From JBMOOG01 sp049324535 (GTDB lineage: Bacteria > Pseudomonadota > Alphaproteobacteria > Rhodobacterales > Rhodobacteraceae): 64,000 bases of DNA. A program made the translations under genes and the position numbers. Every line of letters starts with the position of its first letter. The stretch's first letter is position 1. Below are positions 54,577-61,848 of the stretch, piece by piece. The stretch lies in the NCBI GenBank assembly GCA_049324535.1, contig JBMOOG010000014.1, positions 1 to 64,000 on the forward strand, read 5' to 3'. The notes under the pieces were generated by a model, which ran no database searches, was not told where the DNA came from, and saw only the letters and a program-made list of their open reading frames with translations.

Positions 54577-54684
54577 CCCGTGGGGGTTTCACGCCCCCAC
54601 ACCCGCATCTGTCCCGTGGGGGTTTCACGCCCCCACACCCGTATCTGCCCCGTGGGGGTTTCACACCCCCACGCCCCCGTGGGG
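54577..54684. repeat. three tandem 36-bp hairpin repeats
   Basis: Units at 54577-54612, 54613-54648 and 54649-54684. Each contains GTGGGGG-TTTCACG-CCCCCAC (copy 3 has TTTCACA), a seven-pair stem. Units 1 and 2 differ in few bases; unit 3 diverges at the end and runs into dispersed element D. They lie 19 bases upstream of the GST ATG. Confidence 0.85.
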
Positions 54685-54703
54685 TATTTTCCCGAAGCAG
54701 AAG
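54683..54703 (+). repeat. dispersed extragenic element, copy D
   Basis: GGTATTT-TCC-CGAAGCAGAAG, one mismatch in the purine tract, overlapping the end of the third 36-bp repeat by two bases. Confidence 0.65.
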
Positions 54704-54854
54704 AACGGATTGTTAACCCTGATCCGCCAGTGTCGCCCTTGCGGTACAGGCTGGGGAGCCGATGACCGCCGAAGGAGAAGTCGTCCCGGTTCCCTCGCGA
54801 AGCGCCCGGATCGCTCGGGTCGGCAAGGGGGCCGGGGCGCGCCCTGCCGGCGCT

Positions 54855-54875
54855 CTTCTTCTTCGTGCAAATACC
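54855..54875 (-). repeat. dispersed extragenic element, copy E
   Basis: On the minus strand GGTATTT-GCA-CGAAGAAGAAG, ending just downstream of the RHH-like gene stop. Confidence 0.7.
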
Positions 54876-54896
54876 CATTCCTGTCTCTCCTCCCGT

Positions 54897-55109
54897 TCAG
54901 GCCTTGCGGTCGTCGAGCTCGGCCTTGAAGAGCCGCAGCCTGTGGCCGAGATTCTCGGCGTTGGTGATCGAGCCGAAATGCTCGAACACGAAGGTCAGCG
55001 CCTCGTCGGCGCTGAGACCGGCCTCCTGTGCGAACTGCGCCAGTCTGCGGTGGGCGTCGTTGGTCATCGCCACCGGAAACCGTCGGGTCAGTCTCAGCCG
55101 CTTCGGCAT
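54897..55109 (-). CDS. small ribbon-helix-helix-like protein
   Basis: 70 residues, basic start (PKRLRLTRRFPVAMTNDAHRRLAQFAQEAGLSADEALTFVFEH, described in pieces: strand RRFPVAM, helix NDAHRRLAQFAQEAG, turn LSADEALTFVFEHF). Strand-helix-helix with a loop of this sort resembles RHH DNA-binding proteins, although the family is not certain. It is 14 bases after the acyl-CoA dehydrogenase stop, in the same operon, and could be an auto- or co-regulator. Start at 55109 gives the best N-terminus. Confidence 0.7.
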   Translation of the reverse strand: MPKRLRLTRRFPVAMTNDAHRRLAQFAQEAGLSADEALTFVFEHFGSITNAENLGHRLRLFKAELDDRKA

Positions 55110-55123
55110 GGGTTCCGTCCGGC

Positions 55124-56902
55124 CTAGAACGCGTCGGCGGGCAGGGCCATGACCGGTCCGGCACCCGAGGTGATCCGGGCCAGATGCAGGGCGGTCGCGG
55201 GAAGCTGCCGCGCCATGTAGTAGCGCCCGGTCGCGATCTTGGTCTCGTAGAACGCCCTGTCGCCGGTCCCCGCGGCCAGCGCCGCCGCCGCGGCCTTTGC
55301 CATGCGCGCCCACATCAGGCCGAGGCAGACATGGCCGAAGAGGTGCATGAAGTCGTAGGAGCCCGCGAGCGCGGCGTCGGGGTTCTTCATGCCATTCTGC
55401 ATGAAATACATGCCCGCGGCCTGCAGATCCTTCGATGCGGCCTTCAACGGGTCGAGAAAGTCCGCCTTGAGGCTTGCGTCGCCCTCGTTGTCCTTCACGA
55501 ACGCCTTCACCATCTCGAAAAAGGCCATCACCGGCTTGCCGCCATCGGCCGCGAGCTTGCGGCCCACCAGATCGAGCGCCTGAACACCGTTCGCGCCTTC
55601 GTAGATCATCGCGATCCGGGCGTCGCGGACGAACTGCGACATGCCCCATTCCTCGATGTAGCCGTGGCCCCCGTAGATCTGCTGGGCGGCGACGGCGCTT
55701 TCGAATCCCTTGTCGGTCAGGAAGCCCTTGATGACCGGGGTGAGGAGCGAAATCATCCCGTCGGCCTGCTTGTCGCCCATGCGATGCGCCGCGTCGATCA
55801 GTGTCGCCCCCCAGAAGGTGAAGGCGCGCGCCCCTTCGACAAAGCTTTTCTGATCCATGAGGTTGCGGCGGATGTCGGGATGGACGATGAGCGGATCGGC
55901 CGGACCGCCGGGATTGGCGGCACCGGTGACGGCCCGGCCCTGGAGGCGGTCCTTCGCGTAGGCGAGCGCGTTCTGGTAGGCGGCCTCGGCCACCGCATAG
56001 CCCTGCAGCCCGACGCCCAGCCGCGCCTCGTTCATCATGGTGAACATGTTGCGCATGCCCTTGTGCAGCTCGCCCAGCAGGTAGCCGGTCGCGCCATCGT
56101 AGTTCATCACGCAGGTCGCGTTGCCGTGGATCCCCATCTTCTCCTCGATCTTGCCGACCGAGAGACTGTTGCGGGCGCCCAGGCCGCCGTCGTCGTTGAC
56201 GAGAAACTTCGGCACGATGAAGAGGCTGATGCCCTTGGTGCCCTCGCCGCCGCCCGGGGCCTTGGCCAGCACGAGGTGCACGACGTTCGACGAAAGGTCG
56301 TGGTCACCCGCCGAGATGAAGATCTTCTGGCCGGTGATGCGGTAGCTTCCGTCGGCCTGCGGCTCGGCCCGCGTGCGGATCATGCCCAGATCGGTGCCGG
56401 CGTGCGGCTCGGTCAGGTTCATGGTCCCGGTCCATTCGAGCGACACCATCTTCGGCAGCCAGGTGGCCTTCTGCTGGTCCGTGCCGTGCGCAAGGATCGC
56501 GCTGATCGCCCCGTGGGTCAGGCCCTGGTACATGTTGAAGGCCATGTTGGCGGAGACGAAGATCTCGCCCACAGCCGTTCCCATGAGATAGGGCAGGCCC
56601 TGCCCGCCGTAGGCCTCGGGAAGGTCGAGACCGTTCCAGCCGCCTTCCTTCATGGTCTCGAACGCGGCCTTGAAGCCCGCGGGCGTGGTGACGACGCCGT
56701 TCTCGAGGCGGCAGCCCTCGCGGTCGCCGCTGGCGTTCAGCGGCTCGAGCACGTCCGATGCGAGCTTGCCCGCCTCGTCGAGGATGGCCGCGGTGAAGTC
56801 GGGTTCGAGATCGCGGTACCCCGCCACGTCCGAATCGCCCACGCGCAGGACGTCGTGCAGCAGGAATTGCATGTCGCTCACGGGGGCTGTGTAGCGGGTC
56901 AC
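55124..56902 (-). CDS. acyl-CoA dehydrogenase (long, DmdC/FadE5-like)
   Basis: 592-residue FAD dehydrogenase catalysing the first step of beta-oxidation. LTEPHAGTDLGMIRTRAE and ISAGDHDLSSNVVHLVLA bind FAD; the catalytic glutamate lies in AMIYEGANGVQALDLVGRK; the C-terminal extension beyond the usual 380 residues fits the long 590-600-residue class (which includes DmdC). No mitochondrial-type signal. Substrate is unknown; DMSP-derived acyl-CoA use has only family precedent. Follows the MerR gene by 42 bases, so probably one operon. Confidence 0.93.
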   Translation of the reverse strand: MTRYTAPVSDMQFLLHDVLRVGDSDVAGYRDLEPDFTAAILDEAGKLASDVLEPLNASGDREGCRLENGVVTTPAGFKAAFETMKEGGWNGLDLPEAYGGQGLPYLMGTAVGEIFVSANMAFNMYQGLTHGAISAILAHGTDQQKATWLPKMVSLEWTGTMNLTEPHAGTDLGMIRTRAEPQADGSYRITGQKIFISAGDHDLSSNVVHLVLAKAPGGGEGTKGISLFIVPKFLVNDDGGLGARNSLSVGKIEEKMGIHGNATCVMNYDGATGYLLGELHKGMRNMFTMMNEARLGVGLQGYAVAEAAYQNALAYAKDRLQGRAVTGAANPGGPADPLIVHPDIRRNLMDQKSFVEGARAFTFWGATLIDAAHRMGDKQADGMISLLTPVIKGFLTDKGFESAVAAQQIYGGHGYIEEWGMSQFVRDARIAMIYEGANGVQALDLVGRKLAADGGKPVMAFFEMVKAFVKDNEGDASLKADFLDPLKAASKDLQAAGMYFMQNGMKNPDAALAGSYDFMHLFGHVCLGLMWARMAKAAAAALAAGTGDRAFYETKIATGRYYMARQLPATALHLARITSGAGPVMALPADAF

Positions 56903-56944
56903 GGCGGTTCTCTCCCTTGTCTTCTGTCGGTCGCCCGCGGCCGG

Positions 56945-57340
56945 TCAGGCGGCGGGCTGGCGGTCCTGTTGGGTGACGAGGTCGCGCGCCCAGGCGATCT
57001 GGGCCGAGAGCTCGGCGATGGTGGTGTTCAACTCGTCGCGTTGCGCGGTGAGCTCGGCCAGACGCGACTCGGCGGCCTCGACGACGCGGGTCAGCTGGCT
57101 GTCGCGGGTCTCGGCGATGTCGTAGAGATCGAGCATCTCGCGGATGCTTTCAAGGCTGAAGCCGAAGCGCTTGCCGCGCAGGATCAGCTTGAGCCGTCCG
57201 CGGTCGCGGCGCGTGTAGAGGCGTTTCTGTCCTTCGCGAAGCGGACGCAGGAGTTCCTTCGATTCGTAGAACCGCAGCGCCCGGGGCGTCACGTCGAAGG
57301 TCTCGCACATCTCGCGGATGGTCATCAGGGTCTCACTCAT
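56945..57340 (-). CDS. MerR-family regulator of the acyl-CoA dehydrogenase operon
   Basis: 131 residues. N-terminal winged helix-turn-helix (TIREMCETFDVTPRALRFYESKELL, RLYTRRDRGRLKLILRGKRFGFSLESIREML), then a coiled-coil dimer helix (about 80-125: SQLTRVVEAAESRLAELTAQRDELNTTIAEL). No metal-binding cysteines, so it is not a metal sensor; this fits LiuR-like MerR regulators of fatty- or branched-acid catabolism. Its promoter has the long spacer with a palindrome. The second MerR gene upstream (57510-57881) is a paralogue on the same strand. Confidence 0.9.
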   Translation of the reverse strand: MSETLMTIREMCETFDVTPRALRFYESKELLRPLREGQKRLYTRRDRGRLKLILRGKRFGFSLESIREMLDLYDIAETRDSQLTRVVEAAESRLAELTAQRDELNTTIAELSAQIAWARDLVTQQDRQPAA

Positions 57341-57399
57341 GACGGTATCCTCTCACAGAACCTGGGGGTCATGAGAGGGCTATCTGGTCGGCGACTCGG

Positions 57400-57430
57400 A
57401 TCTTACAAGGGAAGTTGACGTGCACGTCAC
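57400..57430 (-). promoter_or_regulatory. MerR-type promoter with operator for MerR-acyl-CoA dehydrogenase operon
   Basis: On the minus strand GTGACG, a 19-base spacer and TAAGAT, both 4 of 6 to the sigma-70 consensus. The perfect palindrome TGACGTGCACGTCA (57416-57429) overlaps the -35 and enters the spacer. A 19-base spacer with operator inside is the MerR-regulated arrangement; half-sites ACGT-GC-ACGT match those of LiuR-like regulators. Confidence 0.65.
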
Positions 57431-57460
57431 TGTAACGTCACGTCACGGAAAATCTTACGC

Positions 57461-57474
57461 AATGTCATGACATT
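57461..57474. promoter_or_regulatory. second perfect 14-bp palindrome between the MerR genes
   Basis: AATGTCATGACATT, 31 bases from the first palindrome and 35 bases past the stop of the second MerR gene. It may be an independent operator for another regulator, or chance. Confidence 0.45.
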
Positions 57475-57509
57475 CCGCGGCCCGGCCGCGCAATTCCCTG
57501 ACCGGGACG

Positions 57510-57881
57510 TCAGCTCGACTGCGTGGGCATTCCGGCGTTGCGCAGCGTGCGCAGGTCGGCGATCGACGCCTCGAGCTCGTCGCGCTGGCGTTCGAGTTCG
57601 GCGATCTGCCGGTCGGCGAGCTCCTGCCAGACACGCAGCTGTTCCGCCGTTCCGCGCTGGTCGTAGAGCAGCAGCCACTGCCGGATCTCCTCGAGCGAGA
57701 AGCCGAAGCGGCGCCCGCGCAGGATCAGCGTCATCCGCGCCACCTCGCGCGGTCCGTAGAAACGCGACCGTCCCTCCCGGATCGGGCTGAGAAGCTCGAT
57801 GTATTCGTAGTAGCGCAGCGTCCTCGGCGTCACGTCGAAGCGCGCGCACATCTCCTTGAAGCTCAGCCGCTGTTCATTCAT
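57510..57881 (-). CDS. second MerR-family regulator
   Basis: 123 residues. wHTH (LSFKEMCARFDVTPRTLRYYEYIELL, RFYGPREVARMTLILRGRRFGFSLEEIRQWL) and a coiled coil (RVWQELADRQIAELERQRDELEASIADL), again without metal ligands. About half identical by eye to the first MerR over the DNA-binding domain, so they are paralogues with possibly overlapping operators. ATG at 57881, chosen over 57983, starts right at the domain. It is divergent from the thioesterase gene (132 bases). Confidence 0.88.
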   Translation of the reverse strand: MNEQRLSFKEMCARFDVTPRTLRYYEYIELLSPIREGRSRFYGPREVARMTLILRGRRFGFSLEEIRQWLLLYDQRGTAEQLRVWQELADRQIAELERQRDELEASIADLRTLRNAGMPTQSS

Positions 57882-58013
57882 CGCCTGGTCTCCCTGACCA
57901 CGGAGGGTAAGACGCACCGGCCCCGCGGGCAACTGTCCTGAGCGGTCGCAATCCGGCTTGCGGCCCCGGGCCGGGCACGCCAATCATGGACCCCAGTCCG
58001 GGGAGGAGCCGCC

Positions 58014-58442
58014 ATGAGCGAAGCCAAGCTGACCATCGCCCGCCAGTTCATCGAGGCGATTCCGCATTCGCGGGCGCTCGGAATGGTCCTCGAAGAGCTT
58101 GCCCCGGGCCGCGCGGTCATCGCGATGCCCTATGACCTCCGGCTCGTCGGCGACCCGGCGACCGGGGTGATCCACGGCGGCGCCGTCTCGGCGCTGATGG
58201 ACACCTGCTGCGGTGCGGCGGTCATGAGCCACCCGAGCGCGCCATCGGGGACCGCGACGCTGGACCTGCGCATCGATTACATGCGGCCGGCGACACCGGG
58301 TCAGAAGATCCGGGCGCGGGCGGAATGCTACCATGTGACCCGGTCGGTCGCGTTCCTGCGGGCCACGGCGCATGACGACGACGACGACCGCCCGGTCGCG
58401 GCCGCCACCGGCGCCTTCACGATCGAGCGGGGGGCGCAATGA
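58014..58442 (+). CDS. PaaI-type hotdog thioesterase
   Basis: 142-residue hotdog-fold protein. The conserved loop and helix are VIHGGAVSALMDTCCGAAV; the strand LDLRIDYMRPATPGQ and the end AATGAFTIE are typical of PaaI/YbgC-like acyl-CoA thioesterases. The catalytic acid is the D of LMDTCC. GGGGAGGAGCC precedes the ATG. Its stop overlaps the second thioesterase start (ATGA). It hydrolyses acyl-CoA, perhaps to control pool size of intermediates. Confidence 0.87.
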   Translation: MSEAKLTIARQFIEAIPHSRALGMVLEELAPGRAVIAMPYDLRLVGDPATGVIHGGAVSALMDTCCGAAVMSHPSAPSGTATLDLRIDYMRPATPGQKIRARAECYHVTRSVAFLRATAHDDDDDRPVAAATGAFTIERGAQ

Positions 58443-58957
58443 GGCCGCGGCCCGAACCGGTGCAGGTGGTCAAGCAGCGCCGCGACGCCGCGCTCAGGGC
58501 GCTGGTGTCGGGAGTGCCCTACATCCAGTTTCTCGGCGTGTCCTTCGAGCGGCGGGGCGACGAACTGACCGCGATCCTGCCCTTTGACGAGAAGCTGATC
58601 GGAAATCCCCTGCTGCCGGCGCTGCACGGGGGCGTCACGGCGGCGCTTCTCGAGGTAACGGCGATCATCGAGCTGAGCTGGGCGCTGATCTGGGAGGACA
58701 TGGAAAGCGGCCGGCTCGACGCCGCATCGCTGGATCCGCTGCACCTGCCGCGTCTGCCGAAGACCATCGACTTCACCGTCGACTATCTCAGGTCGGGCCT
58801 GCCGCGCGACGCCTACGCACGGGCGCAGGTGAACCGGTCGGGGCGGCGCTACGCCAGCGTCCAGGTCGAGGCCTGGCAGGACAACCGGGCGCGTCCCTTC
58901 GCGCAGGCCACGGCGCATTTCCTGATGCCGGGCCCGTCCGATCCGGCCCGACCGTGA
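58439..58957 (+). CDS. second hotdog thioesterase-like protein
   Basis: 172 residues. PALHGGVTAALLEVTAIIELSW is the hotdog helix and the acid position holds E in LLEVTA instead of D; TIDFTVDYLRSGLP and RYASVQVEAWQDN follow. An inserted segment before the second half (EDMESGRLDAASLDPLHLPRLPKT) makes it longer. Overlaps its neighbours by four bases at each end, so it is co-translated with thioesterase 1 and the MATE exporter. Substrate unknown. Confidence 0.83.
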   Translation: MRPRPEPVQVVKQRRDAALRALVSGVPYIQFLGVSFERRGDELTAILPFDEKLIGNPLLPALHGGVTAALLEVTAIIELSWALIWEDMESGRLDAASLDPLHLPRLPKTIDFTVDYLRSGLPRDAYARAQVNRSGRRYASVQVEAWQDNRARPFAQATAHFLMPGPSDPARP

Positions 58958-60267
58958 GCACCACCGCGACGGCGCCCCTCGGGCATGCCCGCGTGCTGAG
59001 GATCGCCGCGCCGATCGTTCTGTCGAACGCCACGGTGCCGCTTCTGGGCGCGGTCGATACCGCGGTCGTGGGCCAGATGGGCCTGGCCGCCCCGATCGGT
59101 GCGGTCGGCGTGGGCGCGATCATCCTCGCGACGCTCTACTGGGTGTTCGGGTTCCTGCGCATGGGCACCTCGGGGCTGGTGGCGCAGGCGCGCGGGGCGG
59201 GCGACCGGGCCGAGGAGAGCGCCATCCTGGCGCGGGCGCTGATCGTGGGCGCCGCGGCGGGGGCCGGGTTCATCCTGCTGCAATGGCCGCTGGTCGCGGG
59301 CGCCTTCGCCATTGCGCCGGCATCGCCCGAGGTCGAGGCGCTGGCCTCGCGCTACCTCGCGATCCGCATCTGGGGGGCACCCGCGACCATCGCGCTCTAC
59401 GCCGTCACCGGCTGGCTCATTGCGCAGGAGCGCACGCGCGGCGTGCTGGTGCTCCAGCTCTGGATGAACGGTCTGAACATCGGACTCGACCTGTGGTTCG
59501 TGGTCGGCCTCGGCTGGGGTGTCGAGGGGGTGGCGGTCGCGACGCTGATCGCGGAATGGACCGGTCTTGCGCTGGGCCTGCGGATGTGCGGGCCGGCGCT
59601 GAGCGCGTGGCGGGGACGGGCGCGGCTTGGCGCGCGCTCGGAGCTCGGGCGGATGTTCCGGGTGAACCGGGACATCATGCTGCGCTCGGTGTCCCTCCAG
59701 GCAAGCTTCACGGCCTTCGTCTTTCTTGGCGCGCGGTTCGGCGATGTGACGCTTGCCGCCAACCAGGTGCTCATGCAGTTCCTCGAGATCACCGCCTATG
59801 CGCTGGACGGCTTCGCCTTTGCGGCCGAGGCGCTGGTCGGGCAGGGGGTGGGCGCGCGCGATCGCAGGCAGGTGCGCGCGGCGTCGGTGCTGACCTCGCA
59901 ATGGGGTGTCGGCGGCGCGGTTCTCCTGGGCCTTGCGTTCTGGGCCGCGGGTCCGCGGATCATCGACCTGATGGCCACCGCGCCGGAGGTGCGCGAGACC
60001 GCCCGCCATTACCTGCCCTGGCTGGTGGCGGCGCCGCTGATCGGCATCGCCAGCTGGATGTTCGACGGCATCTTCATCGGCGCGACCCAGACGCGCGAGA
60101 TGCGCGACGCGATGGCGCTGTCGGTGCTGGTCTACATCGCCGCCCTGGCGGTGCTCGTTCCCGCCTTCGGCAACCACGGTCTCTGGGCCGCGCTGATGGT
60201 TCTGAACGCCACGCGCGGCCTGTCCATGGCGGTCCTCTATCCACGCATCGAGCGCCGGCTGGGCTGA
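58954..60267 (+). CDS. MATE-family efflux transporter (DinF-like)
   Basis: 437 residues with about twelve helices. N-terminal IAAPIVLSNATVPLLGAVDTAVVGQMG is the typical MATE start; the second half repeats the motif in ALDGFAFAAEALVGQGVG. GTG start at 58954 overlaps the thioesterase 2 stop. The DinF branch exports organic cations or other toxic compounds via Na+/H+ antiport; the substrate here is unknown. Coupling to two thioesterases hints at export of released acids. Confidence 0.9.
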   Translation: MSTTATAPLGHARVLRIAAPIVLSNATVPLLGAVDTAVVGQMGLAAPIGAVGVGAIILATLYWVFGFLRMGTSGLVAQARGAGDRAEESAILARALIVGAAAGAGFILLQWPLVAGAFAIAPASPEVEALASRYLAIRIWGAPATIALYAVTGWLIAQERTRGVLVLQLWMNGLNIGLDLWFVVGLGWGVEGVAVATLIAEWTGLALGLRMCGPALSAWRGRARLGARSELGRMFRVNRDIMLRSVSLQASFTAFVFLGARFGDVTLAANQVLMQFLEITAYALDGFAFAAEALVGQGVGARDRRQVRAASVLTSQWGVGGAVLLGLAFWAAGPRIIDLMATAPEVRETARHYLPWLVAAPLIGIASWMFDGIFIGATQTREMRDAMALSVLVYIAALAVLVPAFGNHGLWAALMVLNATRGLSMAVLYPRIERRLG

Positions 60268-60288
60268 GCGCGGGGCGCCCGGCGGGGG

Positions 60289-61353
60289 TCAGAGCCAGGC
60301 GTTGCGGCCCTTGCCCACGGCCTCGGCGATCGAGCCGTGGCCGGCGCGCGCCAGCCGGTCGTCGAGGTCGGCGAGGATCTGCGGCACCAGCGAGAGGCCG
60401 CGCCAGACGAGCGCTGTATAGATCTGGAGCGCCGTGGCCCCGGCGCTGATCTTGGCGAAGGCGTCGGCGCCCGATCCGATGCCGCCGACGCCGATGAGCG
60501 GGATCCGGCCTTCGGTCAGGTGCGACAACCGGGCGAGGATGCGCGTCGAGCGCTCGAAGAGCGGCGCGCCCGAGAGCCCGCCGGCCTCGGCGGCATGGGG
60601 CCCGTGCAGACCGTCGCGCGCGAGCGTCGTGTTGGTGGCGATGATCGCGTCGAGTCGCATCTCGAGCGCAAGCTCGGCGATGGCGGCCAGCGCCTCGGCG
60701 TCGAGATCGGGCGCGATCTTCAGGAAGACCGGAATGCGGCGGGGCAGGCGGTCGCGGGCCTCGTGCACGCGACCGAGGATGTCGCGCAGGGCCGACTGCG
60801 CCTGGAGCGCGCGCAGCCCCTCGGTGTTCGGCGACGAGACGTTGACCGTGGCGAAGTCGATGTGCGTCCCGCAGGTGGCCAGCACCTGCGCGAAATCGCC
60901 CGCGCGGTCGGCGCTGTCCTTGTTGGCCCCGAGGTTCAGGCCGACCGGGACACCCGGCGCGCGCCGGGCGGCGGCGAGACGCGCGGCGATCGCGGCGGCG
61001 CCGTCGTTGTTGAAACCGAAGCGGTTGATGACGGCCCGGTCCTGCGGCAGGCGGAAGAGGCGCGGGCGGGGATTGCCGGGCTGCGGGCGGGGGGTGGCCG
61101 CGCCCACCTCGACGAAACCGAAGCCGGCGCGGGTCAGCGGACCCACCGCCTCGGCGTTCTTGTCGTAGCCGGCGGCGAGGCCCAGGGGATTGGCGAGGTC
61201 CAGCCCGGCAAGCCGGACACGCAGGCGCGGCGCGGCGAAGGGTGCGGGCAGGGGAGCGATCCCCAGCCGCAGGGCGCGAATCGACAGGCCGTGCGCCCTT
61301 TCGGGATCGAGCCGGTGCAGGACCGCAAGGCCCGCCCGCTCGGCTGCGCTCAC
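60289..61353 (-). CDS. pyrD: quinone-dependent dihydroorotate dehydrogenase (class 2)
   Basis: 354-residue membrane-associated flavoprotein of pyrimidine synthesis, passing electrons to ubiquinone. N-terminal helices (AGLAVLHRLDPERAHGLSIRAL) form the quinone tunnel; NPLGLAAGYDKNAEAV, INRFGFNN, VNVSSPNTEGLR (catalytic serine), and GVGGIGSGADAF are class 2 marks. GTG at 61353 shares GTGA with the DUF952 stop, giving coupled translation; the longer frame is a shadow. The proline- and arginine-rich upstream extension is unlike the family. Confidence 0.95.
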   Translation of the reverse strand: MSAAERAGLAVLHRLDPERAHGLSIRALRLGIAPLPAPFAAPRLRVRLAGLDLANPLGLAAGYDKNAEAVGPLTRAGFGFVEVGAATPRPQPGNPRPRLFRLPQDRAVINRFGFNNDGAAAIAARLAAARRAPGVPVGLNLGANKDSADRAGDFAQVLATCGTHIDFATVNVSSPNTEGLRALQAQSALRDILGRVHEARDRLPRRIPVFLKIAPDLDAEALAAIAELALEMRLDAIIATNTTLARDGLHGPHAAEAGGLSGAPLFERSTRILARLSHLTEGRIPLIGVGGIGSGADAFAKISAGATALQIYTALVWRGLSLVPQILADLDDRLARAGHGSIAEAVGKGRNAWL

Positions 61354-61688
61354 AGCACGCCCTCGGGGAAGATGTGTCCGGTCGCGCCGAGCGGCAGGGA
61401 CTTGTCCCAGACCACCTCCTCGAGCCGCAGCGTGCGGTAGAGGTGCGGGAAGAGCTGTCCGCCGCGCGACGGCTCCCAGCGGAGTTCGGGCCCGAGCCGG
61501 TCGGGATCGAAGGCCACGAGCACGAGGTCGCTTTCGGATGCGAAATGGCGGGCGGCGGTCTCGGCGACCTGGCCGGCGGTCGAGAAATGGATGAAGCCGT
61601 CCGACTGGTCCACCGGGGCCCCGGCGGTCCAGCCGGCGGCTCGGAAGGCATCCCACTCCGGCCGGCGGAAGATCTTGAAGATCATCAT
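61350..61688 (-). CDS. DUF952 family protein
   Basis: 112 residues with the DUF952 pattern: IFKIFRRPEWDAFRAAG, DGFIHFSTAGQVAETAARHF, LVLVAFDPDRLGPELRWE, FPHLYRTL, and LPLGATGHIFPEG at the end. The fold is ADP-ribosyltransferase-like (RNA 2'-phosphotransferase or TsdA-type relatives), but no activity is known. It starts at one of two ATGs (61688 or 61685), AGAGG upstream, and runs into pyrD. Confidence 0.87.
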   Translation of the reverse strand: MMIFKIFRRPEWDAFRAAGWTAGAPVDQSDGFIHFSTAGQVAETAARHFASESDLVLVAFDPDRLGPELRWEPSRGGQLFPHLYRTLRLEEVVWDKSLPLGATGHIFPEGVL

Positions 61689-61848
61689 GCCCGCCTCTTG
61701 CCGCTTTCGAGACGGTCGGTCAATGGTCGTGATCCGCGGGGCTTTGACTCTGTTACATTGCCGGTCCAGAGTTCGCACGCCCCGTCCGGCGCCGCCGCCG
61801 GTCGCGCGCACCTGCATTCCAAGAACAGTCTTTCAGGGAGTTCCAGCC

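Larger units (their letters stand above)
54559..54896. other. 338-bp non-coding gap between GST and RHH genes
   Basis: Contains the tandem 36-bp hairpins, elements D and E and, between them (54704-54854), no gene or repeat that I recognise. A TTAACCCTGATCCGCCAG stretch is AT-richer than the surroundings. The GST operon promoter, transcribed leftward, should lie here. Confidence 0.6.

Noticed and set aside
54577..54684. Possible CRISPR array because units are 36 bp
   Set aside because: Units are directly adjacent with no spacers, and no cas gene is near.
54557..54928. Repetitive peptide ORFs (both strands) over the tandem repeats
   Set aside because: The repeats have a 36-bp period divisible by three, so frames stay open; no ribosome site and no plausible domain. 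Treated as non-coding repeat.
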